64,000 nt of DNA from Streblospio benedicti (Eukaryota > Annelida > Polychaeta > Spionida > Spionidae). The notes beneath the pieces were generated by a model that ran no database searches, was not told the origin of the DNA, and saw only the letters and a program-made list of their open reading frames with translations. Below, in pieces: positions 1 to 11,618 of this stretch. The first letter of the stretch is position 1, and each line of letters starts with the position of its first letter. The position numbers and the translations under genes were made by a program. The stretch lies in contig CM032664.1 of NCBI GenBank assembly GCA_019095985.1, positions 56,095,074 to 56,159,073 of the forward strand, written 5' to 3'.

Positions 1-29
1 GTGGGACTTATGTTTGGTCAGATTTTGTT

Positions 30-102
30 CGTAAGTTCCACAATATTAACGGTGGTTTATCACGGCTATACACTGTGTACATAGTTGTGAGATATGACGA
101 TG
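30..102 (+). repeat. Dispersed repeat copy, partner at 12794-12867
   Basis: These 73 bases closely match 12794-12867, sharing a start at CGTAAGTTCCACA and an end at GTGAGATATGACGATG. Both stretches are noncoding. No terminal repeats are visible, so the element type is unknown. The rest of 1-734 shows no gene. Confidence 0.6.
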
Positions 103-734
103 CTAAAGTTACAGCTCAAGAGTTATTGTGTGTTAAGAGGGAAGCCTAATACATTATCATCAATTAGGGAAAAAAATCTCATAGTCATGATTTTTACATC
201 ACTCATTTACAAAAAATAGCCCTACCACATAAAAAAAATTATTTTTCAAAAATATTTTTCTTTAAATATTTTTTAAACACAAAATGTTCAGAAATATAGG
301 CATATCTTTAGGTACATAAATAGAAACCGTCAGCCATATATCACTTCTGTAAATTCTGTGGTTCTATCTTAGATTATTTATCAACGTCGCCCCAGCCTTC
401 TTTTTTCATTTTGTGACCTTGTATTGAAGCAATTGATGAAAATTTTCTAACATCCATATTTGAGATTGTGTTTTCTTCTGTCATGAACGATATTACAATA
501 GGTACAAGATTTTACCAAGTTTATGCCATAATCCAATGTTGTCAATCCATTTTTAAAGTGTTGACACAACAAATATGTTTATTCCATTGATTGGATGATA
601 ACTGTATCTACCACCTCTCTTTATAATATGTTAATTCAACAGAAAACTATTTATGCAATTTCTTGAAATCTTCTCATATTATGAAATTAATACGCAGTAG
701 TACTTGCTAAAATGCTGAAATAAGGTCCAAGGTA

Positions 735-912
735 CAGTGAAACCTATCTATGTAGGCACCTTTATATTTAGGAGACCCGTATTGTATGGACACATTTCTC
801 TTCTCCAATTACTTCAATGCTATATTAAAAAACCTCTCTGTTCAGGACATCTGCCTTACATGGACAAATTTTCATTTTTTACAAAGGTCTCCACATGGGA
901 TAGGTTCTACTG
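735..912. mobile_element. Short pogo/Tigger-like inverted-repeat element
   Basis: The element begins CAGTGAAACCTATC and ends GATAGGTTCTACTG, imperfect inverted ends, and is flanked by TA on both sides (733-734 and 913-914). CAG...CTG ends with a TA target duplication are the hallmark of pogo/Tigger-type DNA transposons. It is 178 bp, carries no transposase and is non-autonomous. The rest of 1-1945 shows no coding sequence that I can support; it should include the ACY1 promoter, for which no clear core element was identified. Confidence 0.6.
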
Positions 913-1945
913 TATTTCATTGTACTACTTAATGGCTTTCATAATCCCCCCAGACTATTTCACTTGAATAATACAGAAAAAACGACAAGAGTCCAGTGAG
1001 GCATTAATAAAGTCTCATGTGAGGCTACCAACATTTCAATGAATCACATATTTGGTTTGTCTTATGATCTGTTGGGTTTGATAATTATCATCCTCCAATT
1101 TTTTTCATTGCTCTTTACATGCTAAACAAAGTTAAAGATATATGCTTTTATTTCTTGAATCAACTTATCATGATGTATATAATTTTGCTATATTTTTTTA
1201 TCAGTATGATGTGATGTTTTCTGGAGCCTACCAAAAGTAGTCCTAATCTCCTTCATGAATATTCACACACATAATGAACTACTAATGAGCTGGGAAAGGC
1301 CATTTTGTAATATCTGTCATAAAAGCTAGAGTCATATTTGAAATTACTATTTTTTGCATTAAAAGATATATTTCAAAATTCTAAGGCTGGGACGATTTAA
1401 AGAAATATCTCCTCTGTACAAGAGATGTGTTTCTATCTAATGACACACTATCAGTGGTTCAGTGTATGTACCTAAACATGTGGTCATTATTTCACAAAAA
1501 TGCCTTCACTTTTGAAAAAATGAGAAAAAATCTTAAATCATATTATGCCAATGATTATGAAAATCATCTATATTAACTAAAAATTAGAAAAGTAAAAATG
1601 TTCTGGGCTCCCCTTAAGTAAATTTCCTGTTCAGTGAACATTTTTATAGTGTAGGTTGAATTTCATAAGCCACACATGCTAATTACAATTCTCATTAGGC
1701 TATATTCATTCGAGTGTGATCCTGATCAGTGGATATCAAAAGAAACAGACACAATGTACTCGTACATAAGTATTAATAATCATAGAGGGGACTGTAGACA
1801 TATTTAATATGCATCTTTTTAATGTCATCTTTTCGACTTTATCAAATCTTGAGTGATAACATCTGATAAAAGATAAATATATTCTATATTCCTAAGTTTT
1901 CGTGGGTAATAGACATACGTTAGTTATCTTAATAACATTGGGAAC

Positions 1946-4900
1946 ATGGCTGCACAAGAAGATCAAGCTGTCACAAATTTTAGAGAGTATTTAAGGGTAA
2001 AAACCGTGCAGCCCACCCCTGATTATGGTGAGGCCATTTCGATATTTAGTTTAGATCTAGTTATATATTGAAGCCACTGTGTCACGATCGAGGCCGAATC
2101 ATAGTTACAATAGAACCTCTTATTGAGACCACCTCTATGTTGAGACTACCTCTTTAATAAGACCACTTTTCGCGGTCCCAAACCAACCAGATCTACCAAA
2201 ATGAAACTACAGAGGCCACCTCTAGTGAGACCACCTAACACTGGTTCCAAAGGTGGTCCCAATAGAGAGGTTCTATATATACTGTATGAATATCGTACAT
2301 GTTGATCTAGATGTGTATTATGATGGTCCATGCTGGCTATACCATGACAACGATGCAGGCAGAATTATAATTATAGATATGGTATATAGATATATATAGG
2401 TGTGTGGCTTACTGTATGTGTAGTATCCATAGTGGTCCATATGCTGGGTATATCCTAAGAGCCAGCATGGGGTACCATAATAAACTCACCATATTTATGA
2501 TTATAACCCTGCCTTTCTCGTGACAGTGGCCCATTCTTCGCTTTCATATGAGCAGACAACCCAAAGGGTACACGACCCATTTAAAGGTCCGTGGTGATTT
2601 CTGGGTAAAGCTTTCTAGGTGCTCTATTTGAGACTACCAGAAATTGAAAAATAAAAGATTGTTTTCAAGTATGTAACCCTTTTGTGTGGAAAGTACTTAT
2701 CTTAAAGGATTTTGTGTCTCATGCAATTATAAATCCATAATCCGATTTTAGTTAGATTGAAATGTGACAAAGTTATATGCAAAGAACTAACTTAGTCCCA
2801 GGATCGTACACAAAATGGGAGAATTCGAGACCCAAGCGGACATATATATGTGAACTTCACTATTCTTATGAATGCATGCCTCAAATAAATACATTTACTT
2901 ATTTTTCTGTACTTAAATGTTGATCATCAGATTTGATAGCAAACATTTATTTTTCAGCTGGTTCGGTTGTATTCCTCAAGAAGATGGCAAAAGAGCTAGA
3001 TTTACCCATTTACATTCATGAAGTACTATTTTATATATATTTTACCACATAATATAATGTAGCACATTCTCATACTTATTATTCTTGCATCATGTAAACA
3101 AAATTTTACATTAACCTGTATGTATAGAACTGTGTTGTATCTTTAGGGCAGTGTGCAGCCAGCCATTTGTGACACTGCTTTCTTCATAATAAATCAATTT
3201 GAAATAACAAATAAAAGATGATACTGGGTGTGCTAAAAATTTGGAAAAAGCTTGTTAACAATTCACATAGAGTTCCGTTATTACGTATGGAATACATGGG
3301 CTGGCTGGGTAACAGGGCTGGATGTGCACTGCTCCAGATAAGATCATTACCTTCACAAGAAGGTGTAATTTGTAAAAATTGAAGCCCTGGTAGGAGAGAA
3401 AATAGAATTTTAATAAAAACTTAAAATACATTTTCTTATCCCTTGAAAGGTAGTGTCATACATTGATATTTATTCACTGTAAAATTTTAACAGTGTGTAC
3501 CAGGCAAGCCCATTGTTGTGATCACATGGGAAGGTACAGAGCCAAGTCTGCCGTCAGTTCTTCTCAACTCCCACATTGATGTTGTGCCCGTATTCCCAGT
3601 AAGCATAATTCATAGTCAACAGTCTACAAAAAGTAAATACAGTCAGACCCCTTATACTCAAGTTCGCGCAAGTCGAGCACCCACTCAGCTCGAGAAGAAA
3701 TTGATCTCTCTTCAAAATTTTATTAATATATGTTTTAAATGACCTGCTTATTTTGAATGTTTTGATTTTGATAAATCCTCTTCAATTTATGTGAATGACC
3801 ACTAGAAGTCATCGTTCCACTCCCTTCAACTTCGACATAAGTGGGTCTGACTGTACATCACAAAACTTTCACACACAAATAATGTATGCACACTAATTTG
3901 CTTCCAATGCAATACATGGCAGTTGAATAATCTAATTCTGTGCAATGTTGATGTATACTCTATATCATTATATCCATAGATATATGGAAATGTGGAGAAT
4001 AAATTCGTGCAGTCATTTTGATTTAATTTACCAGGAGTTTTGGAAGCACGATCCATTTGAAGCAGTGAAGGATGACAAAGGGGACATTTACGCTCGCGGT
4101 TCACAGGACATGAAGTGTGTTGGTATCCAGTGAGTACCGGACCGATATTAGATACATATTTTTACTTTAAAATGGTATACCTCTATTTCACTCATACAAG
4201 GTAAGTATCAAACATGGAAATTCATGGAATGAATTATATTATGCATGGATAGAGTATTAAAGGAACATAAGTTCAATCAAGAATGGAAATATTTTGTATA
4301 CGTTGTACTTAACCACTAGATATTTAGATATTTTCAGAGAACATATGCATTGCATTATGCAGTCTCAGTGATAACAATAAACTCGTTAAATTTTAGATAT
4401 ATTGAGGCAATACGGCGACTGAAACAGGAAGGCAAAAAGTTTCCCAGGACAATGCATATGTCTTTTGTGCCAGGTAACATAGTACAAAATATCTATTCAG
4501 CTGCAGTTTATTATATATCGCAGTTCATAGGTGAAATTATTTTATGATAATGTGAGTTTATTTTTAAAAGTTTGTTATGATTTGATTTTTTTTACATTCA
4601 ATGATGTGATTACATAATTGCCTGTAAATGATTGGGATAGGGATTGTGGAGGCGTCCTTCGAACTGCGCTCTCAACGTCTCAGGTGGTACGGATATGTGA
4701 AACAATCGTCCTCTTGCATCAATTCTGTCATGGACGTGGAGATCCGTAGTTGTCAGGTACAGGGCAGACCAAGGAAGACTTGGCTGGAATGTGTGAAGTC
4801 CGATTTGAAGGACTGTAACCTCTTTAAAACAGACCTGCTAGATAGATACACATGGAGAGCTGATGTGAGAGTAGCTGTTGACAAATAAACCTTCGGATGC

Positions 4901-7900
4901 AGTAGTAGTAGCAGTGAAAGCAAATTGTTTTCCAAGTCATTTATTTGATAAATTTTCATTTTTTAGATGAAGAAATTATGGGTCATGATGGGATGAAGCT
5001 TTGGGCAGTAACTGAGAATTTTAAGTAAGTGATGATGATAATTTTGTTGGTCATAATGTTTACAGACGAGGAGATTGGCGGACATGATGGCATGAAGCTG
5101 TGGTTACCGACTGAAAACTTCAAGTATGTCCACATTATCAATACTAATTAAGGTTCCATTCTTGTTTCTTCATTTCTAACCAAGTGCAGATTTCCCCATG
5201 ATGTGATGTACAGAGATACTACCATTTGCGCAAATCTCACAATATTAACATATTTGTTATCAATTTTCGGAAAGGGTACCGCACATGAATGGGATGAAGT
5301 CACGCAATATATTATACCCTATGCATGATCATTTACTTATCAATTTCTATCAAATATTTCATCTTCACCCATGGCCAATTTTCTTGTTTATATGATGCTT
5401 GGAGTGCCGCATCACGGCATCCTTGCAAACCAATGTGTGTGGGTAATAATGCATGGCCACGAAAGGTTAACAGATAGAAATAAATTATAAACTATGCATT
5501 TATTTGACAAATACATTACGAAATAACATTACATAATGAAAATAGTGGAAATAATTGAAGATATGGTAAATCATAATGAATGCATCTTTGGTATTATTGC
5601 ATTAAATCGGATAAAGTCCATGTCAGTGATACCCTTCCATGACATCCCGGTTCTGAATGTCAGTAAAAAAATTATTTATTAATATTATCATGAAAAAAGT
5701 ACTAAATTTCATTCCCCATCAAAATTGGCAAATTTCTGTGCCTTTTTAAGACCCCATTTTTTGAAAAAGCTGGTAGTATCTCAGGATGTAGATGTATGGT
5801 AAGTATTTGATGCACTATATTTGAAAATTAGAATATAATTACCAAATTGAATAAGCAACTAATAGCTCATAAACAATTGTATTATTTTATTTTCTATTTT
5901 AAGATATGAGCTCCATGTGCATGCTATAGGATAACAATAAATAAATTGCAACATTGCATATGTGCAACACCTTTCGGACCAAAAATAAATAGGCTACGTA
6001 TAAAGTAAAAAGAATTTTTCATAGGGTATGCAATGCTTTCCAGGTCGTTGAATGTAGGTTTTGCTTTGGATGAGGGCCTGGCAAACCCAACAGATGCCTT
6101 CACCGTGTTCTATGGAGAACGTTCCCCATGGTGTGAGTAAATTTATCTATCATTTGGCACTTGCTGTCTGTAGAGAATTTTTCCGAGTAAAGGCTAGTGA
6201 CATTTTGAGGTCATGAATTCATCATTTGAATCCTATATCAAACTTGTTTTATGTATTTTATTGAAAAAAAGAAACGACATACAACTCACAATTTTATTTT
6301 ATATACAAGGTAGGTATTAGGTATACAAGGTATATTAGATTTGCAAGTTTTTGTTAGAGTGGGTAGTTATCACAATATTTTCTAAAAGTCTATGTGTAGT
6401 CTTTTTATTAAATATTTTTCTTGAATTCTAAAGGGGTCAAGGTCAGTTGTCCAGGACCACCGGGTCATGGGTCACGCTTCATTGAAAACAGTGCAGCAGA
6501 AAAGCTGAGAAAAGTGATAAATTCATTTCTAGCCTACAGAGATGAACAAGAAAATAAGTAAGAAATAGTTTATTTCTCATATAAGAAATGACACTGGTTG
6601 AAAAAGCATGTGTGCATTTATGTAATGATGCTAAACATCTTCATTTGTTTTCCAGCTTAGCATTAGTATTTTCAATTTGCAATGTGTTTTTAACAACTCA
6701 TAGCTTAATTTGTTCAGTGAATTCACATCGACTCTTACTAACTCACACTTACTATTTGCTAGATTAAAAGTTTCATATCTGTGTTGCAGTTTGTTCTTTT
6801 CTATTACTTTTATATTTGTGTATGTTGTGTGGATGCTGTGATGAGATGAACTGATGTCTAGTTTGTATATTTGCCGAATTTTATTAAACTCACAATATTT
6901 CTCCTCTGTATATTGTGTTGCACTACATTGCCATACCATTTTGATTTCTTTAAGATTCTCACAGGCCTTCGAGGAGTTTCTGCTATCTCCTCAGTTGTGA
7001 TGATTGGTAATTGGAGATGCAATCTTGCCTTGTCTTCATCAACTACCAGGTTCTCTTGTTCTTCCTCGTCAACTGCCCATCTCTTTCATCTTCCTCAACT
7101 AAGAGATTCTCTGGTTCTTACTTAGGCTGAAGCTCCTCCTCCAAAGGAAGCATAGGTTGAGGACCTCTTAGACTCCGGAGGGTCATGGGTTTAATGCTCT
7201 AATCTCTTTCACATCTTCTTCTTCCCTCTCTAAAGAATTTTTTATCTCTTACACTTGTATTTCTGTTGCCTGTGGTGCAGCTGTTGTAATAGGTGGGTCT
7301 GCTGTCATATGAGGTAGACCTGGCTTCACATCCAGTTGCAAGAAGTTCACTGGTAACAACATATTTCTGTGCAATGTTCTTTTTCCTGACTTGTTTGTCT
7401 CCTCTTTGTGCTACAAAACTGGTATGTCTACACATTCGTGCTCTAAAACTGTAAAGACAGCATCTTCCCAAGCGTCTGTTTCCCTTTCAAGCTCGCAAGT
7501 TTCACAATAACACTATCTCCAACTTTCACAGAGATACTTCTGATCATCCTGTCATAAATTGCTTGGTGAGTTATATGCTTGAACTACAGAGGACACATGT
7601 CTTCCATATTATATCTATCACGCTTACCAACATGTCTAGAAGTGTTCTGTTAAATCTTTCAGTCATACCATTTCCCATTGCATGATAGGGTCTTATACGA
7701 CTCTTCTTGATGTTTCCTAACTTGCACAGCTCCTTTATAACCTGTTACTCAAAGCTACGGTCTTGATCTGAGTGAAACTGTAAAGGAAAACTGTAAATGA
7801 GAAAAAAAATTAACAGTTCCTCTGCTACATTCTACAACTTCGGCAGAGTTGTAGCTGGTTCAAAGCAACCCAAGTGGAATTTGCAATTTCATCACCCGTA

Positions 7901-9478
7901 TTGACCCTATAGTTGTAATTTCTTTTTTCCTATTGCTTTTTAACTGCGTATGCAGTGTGGATAATGTGATGAGATGAACTCTAAAGAATAGTAATATCCT
8001 GTATTTCAGATTAAAAAGTAATCCAAATCTGAGACTTGGAGATGTCACTACAGTGAATATGAACATTGTAAATGTAAGTGAAACCTGTATTTAAAATTAG
8101 TATAGTATACCATCATTTATTACCATTCATATATATTTGTATTTATTCCATGCCATTGTCTATATTTCAAATAGACCTTGTTTATTTCAGTATCATTAAC
8201 TTGATCGTACAGAACAATAGCTTTAAATGTAAAACTGGCATGCTAATTACTGAGGGTAATGCATCATGCATTCAAAGTGAAAACTTTTCTACAGGTTTGT
8301 GTACCACTTGAAATAGAATAAACTTTGAAAAAATATCTATTGACATGTATTTATGAAATTTAGATTCTTACTTCGCCAAATTTTTAGGGTGGTGTCCAAC
8401 CAAACGTGGTGCCTGTAGAATACACAGCGATTTTTGACATCAGAATCACACCAACTCAGAATTTGCCAGCGTTTGAAGCTATGATCAAGAAATGGTGTGA
8501 AGAGGCAGGAGAAGATGTCAAGTATGAATTTCTGCAGGTATTGTGATAATTTAAAACAAGTATTTGAAATAGAACAGTAAATAGAAGATCAAGAAGTTGA
8601 AATGAGAGTGTCTTAAATATTAGCTACTTTTCCATTTCACATTTAATTTTGAAGCAAATTTCCCATTTCACCCATCTTTCTACACATTGTAACAACATAT
8701 TATTGACAGTTTGATAAAAGTAGTGAAAATTGTGGATATGGTAAAATTGTGTTCATTGAAAATATCATTATTGTAAAATTGTAAGATTGTACAATTAAAT
8801 AGTTCCTGTTAGATTTATTAATATTTATGCTTTTTTCATCAATAGGAAAATATTTGTGAAAATGTTGTTCAATTTTGTTTTAGCGCATTGATGATCAGAC
8901 TATGACTCCCATAACAAAGGATGACCCATGGTGGAATGCATTCAGCACAACATTGGAGAATTTGTATGTCATACTGAAGATTATTTCTAACCTTATGTTT
9001 ACATTTGATGTATATATCAGTAGTTTTCTTTAAGATTACTTATAGGTACAAAAATGTAGCATTGTCATTTACTGACGCAGATATTGTATTTCATAGGAAA
9101 TATAAGATAGAGCCAGAGATTTTCCCTGCTGCAACAGACAGCCGATATCTCAGACAGGTAAGCTATATTGTCGCCAGCTGATGGTCTAATTCAATTTATG
9201 TTACATATGTTCATGAATGTATTACTTTGGAATGTGGTCAGTATGGACCGATATAATCTGAATAACCCCTATTACCCATTGGTTTATTGAGGGTCTTTTA
9301 TCCGGGTCTTTTATACTTGTTACAGATCGGACTCCCTGCAATTGGATTTTCTCCAATGAACCATACTCCTATTCTTCTGCATGACCACAATGAGTTTCTG
9401 AATGAGAAAATTTTCCTCCGAGGTATTGAGATCTACTGCGAGCTACTTCCTGCCGTAGCCAGTGTGTCAAAGGCTTAA
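1946..9478 (+). CDS. ACY1: Aminoacylase-1 (N-acyl-L-amino-acid amidohydrolase)
   Basis: Zinc peptidase of the M20 family that hydrolyses N-acetylated amino acids in the cytosol. Thirteen exons: 1946-2027, 2958-3022, 3494-3598, 4035-4129, 4397-4473, 4967-5024 (6a) or 5066-5123 (6b), 6044-6132, 6434-6557, 8010-8073, 8388-8537, 8884-8963, 9097-9157, 9326-9478. All junctions are GT-AG and in phase, giving 400 aa against 408 in human. Start MAAQEDQAV precedes the family N-terminus ([17 protein letters not shown]). Active-site residues are all present: H76 and D78 in NSHIDVVP, D109 in ARGSQDMK, E143-E144 in DEE, E171 in ALDEG, H202 in PGHGSRF, and the C-terminal LLHDHNE. It lacks a signal peptide, as expected. 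Introns carry two pogo-like elements, a LINE tail and a retrotransposon fossil. The duplicated exon 6 is the oddity. Identification is firm; exon edges come from sequence reading alone. Confidence 0.95.
2106..2286. mobile_element. Pogo/Tigger-like MITE in ACY1 intron 1
   Basis: Left end CAATAGAACCTCTTATTGAG and right end AATAGAGAGGTTCTA are inverted, with TA flanks; the interior repeats the GAGACCACCTCT motif several times. It belongs to the same family as 17368-17526. The right edge is blurred by a TATA-rich insertion before ACTGTA. No coding capacity. Confidence 0.55.
3640..3853. mobile_element. Pogo/Tigger-like MITE in ACY1 intron 3
   Basis: Ends CAGTCAGACCCCTTAT and ATAAGTGGGTCTGACTG are inverted and both are flanked by TA (3638-3639, 3854-3855). 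The 214 bp body encodes no transposase. It is a second subfamily distinct from the AGAACCTCT group. It lies within the 436-bp intron between ACY1 exons 3 and 4 and makes up about half of it. Confidence 0.65.
4628..4920 (+). mobile_element. LINE reverse-transcriptase C-terminal fragment
   Basis: The open frame at 4628-4888 reads [14 protein letters not shown], then [17 protein letters not shown] and [11 protein letters not shown]. This is the conserved tail after the reverse-transcriptase domain of non-LTR retrotransposons (usual form: RLRWLGHV...GRPKKTW...D...W). A stop is followed by an AGT-type simple repeat, like the 3' tails of such elements. It is strongly 5'-truncated and sits in ACY1 intron 5 in the gene's orientation. 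Clade is not assignable by eye. Confidence 0.7.
4967..5024 (+). CDS. ACY1: ACY1 alternative exon 6a
   Basis: A 58-nt exon preceded by a T-rich tract and TTTAG and followed by the strong donor GTAAGT. Joined to exon 5 (phase 1) it reads [20 protein letters not shown] and leaves phase 2, which exon 7 needs. It keeps the catalytic and zinc-binding glutamates but has Met where 6b and the human enzyme have Gly after DEE(I/V). It is paralogous to exon 6b: 17 of 20 residues match while many silent sites differ, so the duplication is not recent and both copies appear under coding constraint. Confidence 0.85.
5066..5123 (+). CDS. ACY1: ACY1 alternative exon 6b
   Basis: A 58-nt exon with acceptor TTTACAG and donor GTATGT, the same length and phases as 6a. 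It reads [20 protein letters not shown]; the GGH segment matches the usual aminoacylase sequence (human DEEVGGHQGM), so this is probably the ancestral form. Only 41 nt (5025-5065) separate it from 6a. Including both exons would shift the frame of exon 7. Confidence 0.85.
6940..7790 (-). mobile_element. Decayed Ty3/gypsy LTR-retrotransposon fossil (pol 3' part)
   Basis: On the minus strand the stretch around 7640-7790 resembles the end of an integrase core (HSDQ..., then a [21 protein letters not shown]-like segment), followed around 7380-7520 by a post-integrase region of the gypsy type ([11 protein letters not shown]). The copy is old and broken in many places, with only the integrase end of pol recognisable. 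A similar ~52-bp sequence ending GATGAGATGAACT lies on either side (about 6800-6852 and 7929-7981) and could be a remnant of its ends, though this is uncertain. It occupies ACY1 intron 8, antisense to the gene. Confidence 0.65.
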
Positions 9479-9521
9479 CTATGTTACTCTGGACATACTT
9501 CATCTCCAGGAACCATCAACT

Positions 9522-9527
9522 ATTAAA
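9522..9527 (+). terminator. Candidate ACY1 polyadenylation signal (ATTAAA)
   Basis: ATTAAA lies 44 nt after the ACY1 stop codon and is followed by T-rich sequence. It is the first plausible poly(A) signal; no AATAAA is closer. Confidence 0.4.
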
Positions 9528-10452
9528 TGGCATATTAATATATTGCTAATTTTAATCTGCATTTATTAATCATATATGACAAAAGTAGTGGAAAGTAGTA
9601 GAAGGAATGTTGAGTGTGTTTTGCGGATCTGGTTAACTGTTCATTAAATCTACCTACAAATAATGATTGAATTTCCCTCTGTGCCTTAGAATGAAGTTAG
9701 ATTTTTAGTGTTCCATTTTTCATGCGTGTGAATGTCCTTTATTGATGGAATTGCTTGTTTTATTGTATTTAATTTACACAAATTATGAGATCTTTAAAGG
9801 ACACATGTTCAGTAAAAAGGACTTGTAATTGATGATGCTGGAATAGAATATTCTTTATTACATTTTGAATATACCTGAAATGTATACAGATATGTGCTTT
9901 CTGAGTAAGAAAAATAGTGTATAGATATTTTATTGAAAGACAATTATGTTGTATTAAGGAGACGTAGGAGAGTTTGAAATCATGATTAATATTGAAATTT
10001 CTGGGTAACTGTTCAATCATTTGCATTTGTTTTGTTTGGAGCATAAAATCATGATCATATATTATTAATTCAATTTCAATTCTATTCTATGTGTAATTAT
10101 TTTATTAATAGTTGTAAAAGAAATCATACTCATGTATTTGAACCACATGACTACGTAAGTGTACCGTATATAATAACTTTCTACATATATGTGTATATTG
10201 AAATATAAAAGATATGAACTAAATGCTATATTTTTCATAGTTCATTAATGGTAATCATGTACATGAATAGTAGATTAGTCTGTCAATTTATGTAATTGAA
10301 CTGAAATATAATAGAAAAAAGTACCCTTTTTGTTAATTAATTGTATCATACATTTGTAAACAAGGCGGTGAGTCTGTATCTATATAAAACTATAGATAGC
10401 TAAAAAGTACATTAAAACTTTATTTGGTCTATGTCATGGCCTGAGTGGAGTG

Positions 10453-10551
10453 ACACAGGATAGTGGAAAAAATAGTGGAACATGGAACATAGGGGTGAAA
10501 AATAGTGGAACATGGAACATAGAGGTGAAAAATAGTGGAACATGGAACTCA
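10453..10551 (+). repeat. Three-copy ~30-bp tandem repeat
   Basis: The unit AATAGTGGAACATGGAACAT plus a (A/G)GGTGAAA linker recurs three times, the last unit diverging at its end. The repeat keeps an open frame (NSGTWNI-like units), but there is no gene context, so this is probably incidental. The rest of 9528-10700 shows no gene. Confidence 0.65.
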
Positions 10552-10706
10552 GGACCCCTGTGTCAGCCCCCTCTAGCTGGATGCATGTTCATTGTAAGAA
10601 TGGCATCCGTGTATAGTAGCAGCATAATTATTCAGTTACATTTCCATTGTTTAGAAGGGCACTAGTGAAAGGCAAACCTAATCGATAGCGGCATACCTGT
10701 CATGTA

Positions 10707-11125
10707 CAGGGGCAGATTTAAGGGGGGGGGGGATGGCCCCCCCTAGAAAAATAAAAAAATAGATAAAATTAAATTTAATTTAAATAAGAAACAAAAAAAC
10801 ACACACAACAACATTTAAATAAAGGTAACATTGTTGTAGCTTAACACAACCCCCAAAAAGCGGATGGCTCTTGGACTACTGATAATCAACACCCAGTGTT
10901 CATGGTTAGATATGAAGAAATAGATGATAAAAGTAGATGAATTGTTTCTAATCATTGTTAGTGAACACCCCGCTAGACACCTCTAAAACACCATACACAA
11001 TCTAGCTTCCGGGGTTCTTTGCCTCCCTGGTCCCTCACCATGGCTGTGCCCTGGACCCGCTTGGGACCGCAGATCCCTTGCCCCTTTTGCGCCCTGCCTA
11101 ACACAAAATGCTGGATCCTCCACTG
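10707..11125. mobile_element. Probable hAT-like MITE with G/C homopolymer runs
   Basis: The left end CAGGGGCAGATTTAAGG followed by a G run and the right end GCTGGATCCTCCACTG are imperfect inverted repeats of the type CAGGGGCGGATCC...GGATCC...CTG, typical of hAT-derived MITEs. It lies between ACY1 and NUP54. Related copies are at 48731-48914, 50314-50423 and, partially, about 62470-62510. Confidence 0.45.
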
Positions 11126-11618
11126 ATGTATGCAGGCCTCAACGCAGGCAGGTTACAAACAGTGATGGCATTCATTTAACTTCAATCTTCAATCAGTCAC
11201 TGATTCAAACCGTCAAACTGTCACATAACGAACTTAACGCGATGGGATCAGCTATATAACTACCTTTTGACATTACCATAGCTATAACACAAATGTTATT
11301 CAAAATCAGCAACTACCCAATACCAAATCAGTGGGATGGTCGATTCGAGAACGGAGTGAGTGGATAGGGGACCTCGGACAAAGAAATGGTCTGTACTAAA
11401 TATTGTAATGGAGGTTTGTGAAATACCTTATAGCAAAGTATTTGATATTTTATTTGAATGTCTATAGATGATCATGGATAACCACAGACTGATTTCTTTG
11501 TTCTTGTATGGCAAATACATGTATAATCGTGATAAAGCTTCTAAATAGGAAGACAGAGAAAAAATAAAATTTGGTATGTGAACAATTTATGTCGTTTTGA
11601 ATTGAGAAAAGTGCGAAA

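Noticed and set aside
10453-10551. CRISPR-like array
   Set aside because: Units are contiguous tandem repeats with no variable spacers, in an animal genome.
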